Numbered from the stretch's first letter, positions 1-6,443 are shown. The stretch: DNA of 6,783 nucleotides from Burkholderiales bacterium (GCA_947450745.1 CANFYD010000209.1:1-6783); one strand, 5' to 3'. The notes: a model not told the origin generated them from the letters alone. Translations and numbers: made by a program.

Positions 1-2259
1 CGCCAGCCGGGTGGCCAGGCCGTCCAGCGGCAGCGTGTCCTGCCAACCGTCCACCTCGAACTGCGCCTGCACCCAGCGGGCCTGGAACACCGCATGCGCG
101 ATCACCGCGCAGGGCAGTTGCAGGGCATGGATGCGCTGTGCCAGCTCGGCCAGGCTGAGCGGCTGCAGCGCCGCTTGGCCGGGCAGGTGCAGGTGCAGGT
201 GCAGGTGCAGGTGCAGCAGGCCGTCCTGCCAGCGCACCGCTTGGCGCAGGACGTCCAACGGCTGCCGCCACAGGCTGGCGGCGGCGGGCAGCAAGGCACT
301 GTGCAGCAGCACCCGGGTGGCCTGCTCCACCACATGCACCTGGTGGTGGGCGGTAATGCAGGCGCTGGACGACAGCGCAAAGGCAGCCGTCCAGCGCGGG
401 TTGTCCCACTGCGGCTGCTTGGCCGGCAGGGCCAGGTCAAAACCCAGCGGCACCTCGAAGCGCGTGGCCTCGCCCATCACCACGGTGGCCGCATTGCTGC
501 CCGCGTGGCCGGCGGTGCTCAGCGCCAGCGCGGTGGCCGAGCCGTTGCCCATGTCCACACAGTTGCTGCGCAGCGTCAGTGCGCCATCGGGGCCGATGGC
601 CACCTCGGCCATCACCCCGTCCGTGCCTGTGCCGTAGGCCTGGTTGGCCAGCGCAAAACCCAGGCCGTAGCGCTGGCCAGCGGCGCCGGCCTCGGCCCGG
701 GCCGCCAGCCGGCCCCGCCACAGCGCGCTGGCTGCGGCCAGGCGGCAGATCTCGGCCAAGCTGATGGTCTGCGTCAGCGGCGCACCGGTGATGCTGTGGT
801 CGCCTTGTCGCAGCACGTTTTGAGCCCGCAGCTCGATCGGATCACGGCCCAGGGCCTGGGCCGCTTCGTCGATCAGCGACTCGATCGCAAAGTGGGCCTG
901 GGTGCCGCCAAAGCCGCGCATCGAGCCGGCCAGCACGCCGGCGGTGGGCAGCGTCACCGCGTCCACCGCAGCACAGTCGACGCGGTAGGCACCGCTGCCG
1001 CTGTAGGCCGCCAGGTGGGCTACATACTGGCTGTAGTTTTCCAGGCCACCGGTGTGCAGCGTGAGACGGCTCTCGAAGGCCAGCAAATGGCCGCTGCTGT
1101 CCAGCGCGATGCGCTGCGTGGCGGTCGAATCCAGTTGCTTCAGGCCGGCCTGGAACTGCTCGAAACGGTCGTAGGCCAGGCGTACCGCGCGTTGGCCCAG
1201 GGGCGCTGCATAGGCCGCAGCCAGTGCCAGCAGCAGCGGAAACATCGACATGTCGCGCCCGCCAAAGCCACCGCCCGGGTAGCAGGCGTTCAGCTCGATC
1301 TGCCGCACTGGCAGCGGGCAGCCCGGCGCCTGGAACAGCTCGGCGATGCCCGCCACATCACCGTTGGTGGACTGGGTGCCCATCACCAGGTGCAGGGTCT
1401 GCCTTGGGCCATCCAGCCAGGCCAGGCCGGCCTCGGGCTCCATGAACATCGTGTCGACGACCTGGGTGTCATAGCGGCCCTCGACCACTTGGACGTCCGG
1501 CCGTTCAAACACCTGGCTGATCACACCCCGAAGCCGTAGCGCCTGCGCGTCCACCGCCGACGGATGGCTGGCCGTCGGATCGGACGGACCCTGCTTGACC
1601 CGCGAGAATTGCTCCTTCCCATCTTCTGCATAACGTGTGAGATGAATGGCATGCGAATCGGCCCAGGACGCAGCCGGGGCAGCGGCCGCATCGCCATAAC
1701 GAATGACATCAGCATTGAATTGCAGCAGGGCCTTGGCTTGCCTGAAGGCCGGGTGGCTGTCGAACAGCAGCAAGGCCACCGGTTGGCCCAGATAGGCCGG
1801 CCGTTGCCCCGGCATCACCAGCAAGCCACTGGGCCACTGCCGAGGGGACGCAAAGCCGAAGGGTGTGGTGATGCCGTCGGCTTTCAGGTTGTCGGCGCTG
1901 ACCACGGCCAGCGGCTGCAGGCCGGCCGGCAACATGGCCAGGTTGATGCCCAGCAGCGTGCGGCCCACCTCGCTGGCGCGCAATACCAGGGCTACGCATT
2001 CATTGCGTGGCCAGCCGGGCATGTCGGCCGCGCGGAAGTCGCGTGCGTAGATTTTCTGCCCGGTGACCTTGGCCACGCCCTCGATACGGTGACGGGCCCG
2101 GCCCGGCCCATCGCTCCAGCCCGGCGCGGCCGGTGGCAGGGCCGCGACGGCCAAGCGGTGCTGCACCAGCAGCACACCGGCAGCGCCGGCCATGCGGATG
2201 AAGCTGCGCCGGGACAGTTCAAACAACGGCGGTGGAGAGTTTTCGTCAATGGCGGACAT
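1..2259 (-). CDS. Xanthine dehydrogenase-family molybdopterin-binding subunit, Tat-exported (partial, C-terminus beyond the left edge)
   Basis: This is the large molybdenum-cofactor subunit of a molybdenum hydroxylase, a family that hydroxylates N-heterocycles or aldehydes and usually works with a 2Fe-2S subunit and, when exported, often a cytochrome c. The frame is open for 753 codons from ATG 2259 with no stop before the edge. It is the furthest upstream start available, because an in-frame stop lies at 2314-2316. Residues 16-21 (SRRSFI) followed by a hydrophobic stretch to about 41 form a Tat signal. The hammerhead domain begins near residue 57 (RIEGVAKVTG). Cofactor-domain motifs follow: GTQSTNG at 294 (Gln296 aligns with bovine XDH Gln767), GGGFGGRD at 329-336, and MRGFGGTQ at 447-454 (Arg448 aligns with Arg880). 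The catalytic C-terminal Glu would lie outside the window. Residues 682-692 are an alternating Leu-His run. The substrate cannot be read from sequence; an IorB/nicotinate-dehydrogenase-like enzyme is as possible as a purine oxidase. Confidence 0.9.
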   Translation of the reverse strand, partial: MSAIDENSPPPLFELSRRSFIRMAGAAGVLLVQHRLAVAALPPAAPGWSDGPGRARHRIEGVAKVTGQKIYARDFRAADMPGWPRNECVALVLRASEVGRTLLGINLAMLPAGLQPLAVVSADNLKADGITTPFGFASPRQWPSGLLVMPGQRPAYLGQPVALLLFDSHPAFRQAKALLQFNADVIRYGDAAAAPAASWADSHAIHLTRYAEDGKEQFSRVKQGPSDPTASHPSAVDAQALRLRGVISQVFERPDVQVVEGRYDTQVVDTMFMEPEAGLAWLDGPRQTLHLVMGTQSTNGDVAGIAELFQAPGCPLPVRQIELNACYPGGGFGGRDMSMFPLLLALAAAYAAPLGQRAVRLAYDRFEQFQAGLKQLDSTATQRIALDSSGHLLAFESRLTLHTGGLENYSQYVAHLAAYSGSGAYRVDCAAVDAVTLPTAGVLAGSMRGFGGTQAHFAIESLIDEAAQALGRDPIELRAQNVLRQGDHSITGAPLTQTISLAEICRLAAASALWRGRLAARAEAGAAGQRYGLGFALANQAYGTGTDGVMAEVAIGPDGALTLRSNCVDMGNGSATALALSTAGHAGSNAATVVMGEATRFEVPLGFDLALPAKQPQWDNPRWTAAFALSSSACITAHHQVHVVEQATRVLLHSALLPAAASLWRQPLDVLRQAVRWQDGLLHLHLHLHLHLPGQAALQPLSLAELAQRIHALQLPCAVIAHAVFQARWVQAQFEVDGWQDTLPLDGLATRLA
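184..216 (-). repeat. Hexanucleotide tandem repeat inside the molybdenum subunit gene
   Basis: Five perfect copies of CAGGTG (plus strand) are followed by CAG. In the minus-strand reading frame they encode alternating Leu-His, residues 682-692 of the molybdopterin subunit. Because the unit is six bases, slippage adds or removes a Leu-His pair without breaking the frame. Confidence 0.9.
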
Positions 2260-2424
2260 CGAGCGCCCTAGCGTGGCGAATATGGCGAATGTGGCGAATG
2301 AAATAAATAGCGCTCAGACCCTGCGCTTGGCGGTGGCTGCAACCCGGCTCCGAGTGTTAAAAAGTCCGCGAAATTTCTCGAAAAGTATACCGGCGAGGCC
2401 CGTCAAAATCGGACACTTGCGGCC
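2260..2424. promoter_or_regulatory. Divergent promoter region between the molybdenum subunit gene and the nucleoside hydrolase gene
   Basis: This is 165 bases between two divergent start codons and is more AT-rich than the flanking genes. It holds a triplicated 9-mer (2273-2299), a near-palindrome CGCGAAATTTCTCG at 2367-2380 (one mismatched pair, perfect core GAAATTTC) and the palindrome GTATAC at 2385-2390. The last supplies a -10-like TATACC on the plus strand (2386-2391) and TATACT on the minus strand (2384-2389). I found no good -35 partner at 16-18 bases on either strand, so promoter assignment is tentative. The minus gene has a short AGGG about 7 bases before its ATG; the plus gene has only a weak GGA about 11 bases before its ATG. 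Confidence 0.5.
2273..2299. repeat. Three tandem copies of a 9-bp unit (RTGGCGAAT)
   Basis: The units GTGGCGAAT, ATGGCGAAT and GTGGCGAAT lie head to tail, 14-40 bases upstream of the minus-strand start at 2259. They fall in the leader or promoter of the molybdenum subunit gene. The 9-bp period is close to one helical turn. They could be binding sites for a regulator or a chance tandem duplication. Confidence 0.8.
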
Positions 2425-3543
2425 ATGTCACAGACTGCTTTCCTGACTTTTCAGCCCGCGACTCTGCTGCGATGCGCGGTTGCAATCGGCATGGCCCTGG
2501 CCGGCAGCCTTGGCCATGCCGCGGCGGCCGCCCCGGCCGCCGCGCCGCAGATTCCGTCCTGCACGTTGATCGACACCGACTTCGATCTTGACGACTTGAT
2601 GGCCATCCCGTTGGTGATCGGCGAGCGCCATGTGGCTGCCATCGTGGTCACCGAAGGTGTGGTCAAGGCCGACATCGGTGCTGCCGCACTGGCACGCCTG
2701 ATCGCCGAGCCCCAGCAACGCCAGTTGCCGGTGCTCATTGGTGCCGCCACCCAGGTGCCGGATGCGGTGATCGACCGGCAATGGGGCTACTTTCTGCCCG
2801 ACTCGCGCCGCATGATGCACCGCGGCCTGGGGCTGGGCCTGCCGGAGCTGCCGCCGCAGTTGCAGCCTCAAATGCCGGCCGGCGCCTTCAACGGCCAGCA
2901 GGTGCAGGACGCGCTCGCCAGCTGCCAGCAGGTCGATGTGCTGCTGCTCGGGCCGTATTCCAGCTTTGTCGGCTACAGCCCGCTGATCCGGCAAAAGATC
3001 GGCCAAGTGGTGATCATGGGCAAGCGCTACCCGGGCGATGGTGCTGGGGCGGGGGTTGGGACGCCAAGCAAACTGCCCTTCAACTGCAGCTACGACCTGG
3101 CGGCCTGCCGTCAAGCCGCCGCCGAGCAGCTGCCCGAACTGCGCCACGCCTTTGTGGATGTGCCGCGCACGCCGTTTGACGGCGCGGCCGGCAGCCCGCG
3201 CGGCCATGAGCAGCAGGTGTATGGCCCGACGCTGGCCATGGTGCAAGGCTTGGCACCCGTTGGGCTGCCCAACACGCTGCGGCAAGCGCTGCTGGGCAAG
3301 GTGCCCACCGGCTCGCTGGGAACGGCTGTGCCAGGCGCCGACTACTGGGCCATCGACTGCTGCCTGCGGCGCAGCGGCAAGTCGCTGATGTGGGACCAGA
3401 TGGCCGCGCTCTATTTGGTGCATCCCGAGCTGTTCTCCTCGGTGGGGGGGCCGGAGGGGCACTTCGAGACCCACCTGTCACCACAGGCGATCCGCCAAGT
3501 GTGGACGGACGCCACCAATCGCGCCGTGGTGTTTCACCCCTGA
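2425..3543 (+). CDS. Secreted nucleoside hydrolase-like protein (IUNH family, possibly purine-preferring)
   Basis: The family hydrolyses the N-glycosidic bond of ribonucleosides to give ribose and free base, using a bound calcium ion. The 372-residue protein starts with a Sec-type signal (hydrophobic from about residue 13 to 30, Ala-rich cleavage region 31-40), so it should act in the periplasm or outside. Residues 50-57 (DTDFDLDD) are the calcium/ribose motif, matching DTDPGIDD of classical enzymes. GPYSS at 176-180 sits where GPLTN is usual, and PFN at 218-220 where EFN is usual, so the ribose-binding Glu appears to be Pro. Asp324 matches the last calcium ligand; the residue before it is Trp323 rather than His, as in trypanosomal IAG-nucleoside hydrolases. 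The start at 2425 keeps the full signal peptide; ATG 2491 would cut it. It is divergent from the molybdenum subunit gene. Actual substrate is unproven. Confidence 0.82.
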   Translation: MSQTAFLTFQPATLLRCAVAIGMALAGSLGHAAAAAPAAAPQIPSCTLIDTDFDLDDLMAIPLVIGERHVAAIVVTEGVVKADIGAAALARLIAEPQQRQLPVLIGAATQVPDAVIDRQWGYFLPDSRRMMHRGLGLGLPELPPQLQPQMPAGAFNGQQVQDALASCQQVDVLLLGPYSSFVGYSPLIRQKIGQVVIMGKRYPGDGAGAGVGTPSKLPFNCSYDLAACRQAAAEQLPELRHAFVDVPRTPFDGAAGSPRGHEQQVYGPTLAMVQGLAPVGLPNTLRQALLGKVPTGSLGTAVPGADYWAIDCCLRRSGKSLMWDQMAALYLVHPELFSSVGGPEGHFETHLSPQAIRQVWTDATNRAVVFHP

Positions 3544-3565
3544 GCCAGTGAGCTCAGAGCTCGAC

Positions 3566-3586
3566 GCCGCCGCCGCCGCCGCCGCC
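3566..3586. repeat. (GCC)7 trinucleotide tract
   Basis: Seven perfect GCC units sit in the gap after the nucleoside hydrolase stop codon, followed after four bases by two more CCG units. It is not part of a convincing gene and looks like a slippage-prone simple repeat. Confidence 0.85.
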
Positions 3587-3683
3587 ACAGCCGCCGCCGG
3601 CTTGTCGTCGGCCGGCTTGGGTTGGAGGCTCCGGCTGGACACCCGGGCCGCGTTCGGCACGCAGGGTAGAAGAGCCGTCTGGA

Positions 3684-3708
3684 CGCTGGTCTGCGCCGGA
3701 ATGACGAA
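3684..3708. repeat. Possible decayed intergenic repeat (REP-like half-unit)
   Basis: On the minus strand this reads CGTCATTCCGGCGCAGACC, which resembles one arm of the dispersed CGTCATTCC...GGAATCCA inverted repeats I know from intergenic regions of many proteobacteria. The other arm, expected as GGAATCCA, is changed to AGCGTCCA, so the stem is largely lost. Identification is from memory of the repeat type, not from a second copy in this window. Confidence 0.4.
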
Positions 3709-3728
3709 GGGGCGGGTCGGTGTGAATC

Positions 3729-4361
3729 TCAGCCGCGTGCCAGCAGCGTGGCTACTTCGGCCGCCGAGCGCACGCCCAGTTTGGCGTAGACCCGGGCGCG
3801 GTACACCTCCACGGTGCGCATGGAGACATGCATTTCGTCGGCAATCACTTTGTTCAGCTTGCCGGCGGCGACGCGCTGCATCACATCTTGCTCGCGCGGG
3901 GTGAGGCCGGCCAGTTTGGCACCGCGTGCGTCGCCTTCGGCCAGACGCAGTTGCTGGACAGCCTCGGCGGCCAGCGCGTCGCGCACCCGGTCTACCAGAG
4001 CGGCGTCGCCAAACGGTTTTTCGACAAAGTCGAACGCGCCTTTTTTCAGCGCCTCCACCGCCATCGGGATGTCGCCATGGCCGGTCAAAAAAATCACCGG
4101 CACGGGCACGCCGCGCGCCACCAGGGTGTCGTGTACCTGCCGGCCGGACATCGGCTCCATGCGCACATCGAGCAGGATGCAGCCGCGCACGGGGGTGGGG
4201 CCGTCCAGGGCGGCCAGCAGTTCGGGGCCGCTGGCATAGCTGCGCACCTTGAAGTCGTGGGAGCTGAACAAAAACTCCAGCGCATCGCGCACCGGGGCTT
4301 CGTCGTCCACCAGGTGCACGGCGACGGCTTGCGCGTCGACTGCGTCGGGGGAGGGGGTCAT
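3729..4361 (-). CDS. dctR: Response regulator, receiver plus LuxR-type HTH (DctR-like)
   Basis: This 210-residue transcription factor of the FixJ/NarL class is the partner of the kinase encoded just upstream. The receiver domain covers about residues 13-130, with the acidic pair Asp19-Asp20, phospho-acceptor Asp65 (LLDVRM), Thr93 in LTGHGD and Lys115 in EKPF, so all phosphorylation residues are present. The C-terminal LuxR helix-turn-helix spans about 150-208 (LTPREQDVM, then TVEVYRARVYAKL). Its ATG overlaps the kinase stop in ATGA (4358-4361), which implies translational coupling. It has no AAA+ domain, so it should act on ordinary sigma-70-type promoters. Rhodobacter DctR, which activates dctPQM with DctS, is the closest functional model because dctP starts beyond the kinase gene; TodT/FixJ-like regulators are the wider family. 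The exact inducer is inferred. Confidence 0.9.
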   Translation of the reverse strand: MTPSPDAVDAQAVAVHLVDDEAPVRDALEFLFSSHDFKVRSYASGPELLAALDGPTPVRGCILLDVRMEPMSGRQVHDTLVARGVPVPVIFLTGHGDIPMAVEALKKGAFDFVEKPFGDAALVDRVRDALAAEAVQQLRLAEGDARGAKLAGLTPREQDVMQRVAAGKLNKVIADEMHVSMRTVEVYRARVYAKLGVRSAAEVATLLARG

Positions 4362-6304
4362 AGGGTGGTTTCTTCTTCCGTGGGGTGGTGGGCGGTGTCA
4401 AACACCGGCAGGCTGAAGGACAGGCGCGCGCCACCCAGCGGGCTGGTGTCGGCCGCCATGCTGCCGTAGTGCAGCTCGATGATGGAGCGGCAAATCGCCA
4501 GCCCCATGCCCATGCCGTCGGCCTTGGTGGAGTAGAACGCGGTGGTCAGTTGCACGATGCTGCGGCCGCCCAGACCGGGGCCGTCATCGGCCACGGCCAA
4601 GCGCAGTTGCTGCGGTGCATCCTGGCTGGCAGTGATCTCGATACGCCCACCTTGGCCGCTGCTGCCGGGGCCTCGCAGGGCATCGGCGGCGTTGCGCACC
4701 AGGTTGATCAGCACTTGCTCGATGAGGATGGGGTCGGCGTAGACCGGCGGCAGGTCGGGCTGGACGCTCCATGCGATCTTGATCTGCTGGCGTTGCAGGT
4801 CGCGATGCAGCAGTTCGACCGCGCGGCGCGCCATGGCGACCAAGTCGCAGGCCTCGCGCTGGGGCGCGCGGCGGGTCAAAAATTCGCGGATGCGCTGCAC
4901 GATGCGTCCGGCTTCGGCGGCCTGTTCGCCCTGGCGTTGCAGCGCCTTCAGCAGGGGCGGCGAGGCGTTGGCATCCTGGCCCAGCATGCGCTGCAGGCCC
5001 GCGTTGTAGCCAATCACGGCGGTGAGCGGTTGGTTCAGTTGGTGGGCCAGGGCCGAGGCGACTTCGCCCAGGGTGGTCAGGCGCGACTGGGTCGCCATGG
5101 CTTCGGCCTGGTGGCGCTGGCGTTCTTCGAGTTGCTTGCGGGCGGTGATGTCGAGGATGGAGCCCATCCAGCCGATCTGCGTGCCGTAGGCATCGATGAG
5201 CGGTGATTCGAACACCATGACGTTGAGCAGGTGGCCGTCCTGGTGATGCCACACGGCTTCGTAGCCGTCGCGCGGGGCGTTGCCTGCCAGGTTGCTTTTG
5301 TGCCGCTGCATCACCTCGGCCAGGGACTCGGGCGGCCAGTAGGGCATCGGCGGGGCCAGCCCGACCAAGGCCTCGGCGGGCAGGCCGACCATGTCGCAAA
5401 AGGTGCGGTTGACAAACAGGATGCGGCCATCGGCGTCGCGCGCACGCAGCCCGACCAGGGCCGAGTCCTCCATGGCACGGCGCCAGGCGGCTTCGGTGCG
5501 CCAGGCATCCTCGGCCCGCGAGACCTGCTGCATCTGGCGGCGCAGCAGAGCGGTGGCCACCAGCATGAGCACCAAAAATCCACCAACCAGCACGATCGGC
5601 AAGCTGCGCCAGAAGGGGCGTTGCACCTCACGCAGTGTCAGCTCCAGGTAGTTGCCGGGCATGTTGCCGCCCACCTGGACTTTGTAGCTTTCGTGGCTTT
5701 TGGGGTCGAGCCGCAGCGGGACTTCGTCTATCGAGGCGATCGCCTGGTCGGAGCTGTCGATCAGTTCCACATCGTATTTGCGGGTCAGCCACCAGGGTGC
5801 GCCCCGGCGCAGCAGCAGCGCGGCGGAATAGCGCACCACCAGCTTGTCGGCCCCGGCCACCTGCACCAGATGGGCCGAGACGCCGACGCTGTCCAGCGTT
5901 TCACGGATGGCGCTGTCGGTCAACGGTTGCAACTCGGGCAGGTGGGCCACGATGCGGTTGTTGGCATCCAGCCAAGTCACGCTGAGCCAGAGACGGCGCA
6001 GACCGTCGGCCACATCGGTGTTGTCGGCCAAGGCCTTGGCGTTGCGCGGCAGTTGCGGAATTTGTTTGGCCAGGTCTTGCAGGTGGGCCATTTCGACGTC
6101 CACCCGGCCGCGCAACTGCGCTTCGGTGCTGAGGGCGTCGGTGATCATGGTGGCGCGGCGCTCGGCTACTTCCTCCAGATCGGCGCGCCACGCCCAGACC
6201 AAGAAACCGGCCACAAAAAGCACGGCGGCGACCAGCGGTAGCGCCCAAAGCCTGCTGGCCGCATGACGACGCGGCAGGGGCAGGGGGGCAGGGCGAACAG
6301 GCAT
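4358..6304 (-). CDS. dctS: Membrane sensor histidine kinase with PAS domain (DctS-like)
   Basis: This 648-residue protein has two membrane segments (about 20-38 and 235-254) framing an extracytoplasmic sensor of roughly 195 residues. A PAS domain follows (about 275-387), with its end marked by GWMGSILDITARKQLEE, then a dimerisation/phosphotransfer domain with His421 in ALAHQLNQPL. The ATPase domain carries an N-box (LINLVRNAADAL, Asn538), G1 (DDGPG, 573-577), an F-box-like FYSTK at 590 and G2 (GMGMGL, 597-602). It is therefore complete for ATP binding. The residue after the phospho-His is Gln422, where Glu is usual. The layout (periplasmic sensor, PAS, HPK4-type core) matches DctS of Rhodobacter. 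The start ATG 6304 has only a weak GGA nearby; no clearly better start precedes the first membrane helix. It is cotranscribed with dctR and divergent from dctP, which suggests it senses the TRAP substrate. Confidence 0.92.
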   Translation of the reverse strand: MPVRPAPLPLPRRHAASRLWALPLVAAVLFVAGFLVWAWRADLEEVAERRATMITDALSTEAQLRGRVDVEMAHLQDLAKQIPQLPRNAKALADNTDVADGLRRLWLSVTWLDANNRIVAHLPELQPLTDSAIRETLDSVGVSAHLVQVAGADKLVVRYSAALLLRRGAPWWLTRKYDVELIDSSDQAIASIDEVPLRLDPKSHESYKVQVGGNMPGNYLELTLREVQRPFWRSLPIVLVGGFLVLMLVATALLRRQMQQVSRAEDAWRTEAAWRRAMEDSALVGLRARDADGRILFVNRTFCDMVGLPAEALVGLAPPMPYWPPESLAEVMQRHKSNLAGNAPRDGYEAVWHHQDGHLLNVMVFESPLIDAYGTQIGWMGSILDITARKQLEERQRHQAEAMATQSRLTTLGEVASALAHQLNQPLTAVIGYNAGLQRMLGQDANASPPLLKALQRQGEQAAEAGRIVQRIREFLTRRAPQREACDLVAMARRAVELLHRDLQRQQIKIAWSVQPDLPPVYADPILIEQVLINLVRNAADALRGPGSSGQGGRIEITASQDAPQQLRLAVADDGPGLGGRSIVQLTTAFYSTKADGMGMGLAICRSIIELHYGSMAADTSPLGGARLSFSLPVFDTAHHPTEEETTL

Positions 6305-6348
6305 GTCCGAAGTCTAGCGCTTGCCCTTTTTGAGGCTGATTGGAAAAC

Positions 6349-6362
6349 AAGGGTAAACCCTT
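6349..6362. promoter_or_regulatory. Inverted repeat AAGGGT-AA-ACCCTT
   Basis: Perfect 6-bp arms are separated by two bases, 45-58 bases upstream of the kinase start. The size and short spacer fit a dimeric DNA-binding protein, but no known consensus is claimed. It may control dctSR or both directions. Confidence 0.5.
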
Positions 6363-6388
6363 TATTCGGCCCGCTGCAAGGCGTTAAA

Positions 6389-6402
6389 TGTGGAAGTCCA
6401 CA
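6389..6402. promoter_or_regulatory. Inverted repeat TGTGGA-AG-TCCACA, candidate DctR operator
   Basis: Perfect 6-bp arms with a 2-base spacer lie about 67-80 bases upstream of dctP. A LuxR-type regulator binds as a dimer to short dyads, and the position is compatible with activation of dctP. It overlaps the end of the weak -10-like TTAAAT by one base. Assignment to DctR is inference from position. Confidence 0.5.
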
Positions 6403-6411
6403 CTACCCGGC

Positions 6412-6443
6412 TGACGGGCTGCGGCACACACTGCGGCCCGTCA
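6412..6443. repeat. Long dyad TGACGGGC-N16-GCCCGTCA before dctP
   Basis: Perfect 8-bp arms enclose a 16-base loop, ending 25 bases before the dctP start. The loop also makes a 7-bp direct repeat CTGCGGC (6419-6425, 6431-6437) with the arms. In RNA it could be a leader hairpin just ahead of the ribosome-binding site; in DNA it could be a spaced operator. There is no T-run after it, so it is not an intrinsic terminator. Confidence 0.55.

Larger units (their letters stand above)
3544..3728. other. Convergent intergenic gap with simple repeats
   Basis: This 185-base space separates the stop codons of the plus-strand nucleoside hydrolase gene and the minus-strand dctR. It contains GAGCTC twice with one base between (3551-3563), a (GCC)7 tract, a 9-bp direct repeat GCCGGCTTG at 3596-3604 and 3611-3619, and a REP-like remnant near 3684-3708. 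I see no clear stem followed by a T-run that would serve as an intrinsic terminator for either gene. Open frames here look like composition artefacts. Confidence 0.6.

Noticed and set aside
184..216. CRISPR-like or iteron array
   Set aside because: The repeats are contiguous hexamers within a coding frame, with no spacers and no nearby replication or cas genes.
1252..1275. GGGFGGRD instead of the GGGFGGKE of xanthine dehydrogenases, suggesting loss of the Glu802 equivalent
   Set aside because: Related exported molybdenum subunits commonly vary here and Asp is conservative, so this is more likely a subfamily feature than a defect.
94..1539. A 481-codon open frame on the plus strand
   Set aside because: It lies antisense to the molybdenum subunit gene, which shows continuous family motifs on the minus strand. 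The plus frame has a low-complexity Gln/Gly/Arg/His composition typical of an antisense shadow in GC-rich DNA.
2428..3474. A 348-codon open frame on the minus strand
   Set aside because: It is antisense to the nucleoside hydrolase gene, with no recognisable domain and shadow-like composition.
3548..3904. Ala-rich plus-strand open frame across the (GCC)7 tract
   Set aside because: The N-terminal poly-Ala comes from the simple repeat, the rest runs antisense into dctR, and no ribosome-binding site precedes it.
5231..6241. Long plus-strand frames opposite the kinase (also 4385-5206)
   Set aside because: The kinase frame contains every expected motif; the opposite frames are rich in Gly, Gln, His and Ala with no motifs.
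6409..6422. GG-N10-GC spacing resembling a sigma-54 promoter before dctP
   Set aside because: Only the GGC and TGC cores match, the rest of the consensus fails, and the adjacent regulator lacks the AAA+ domain needed for sigma-54 activation.
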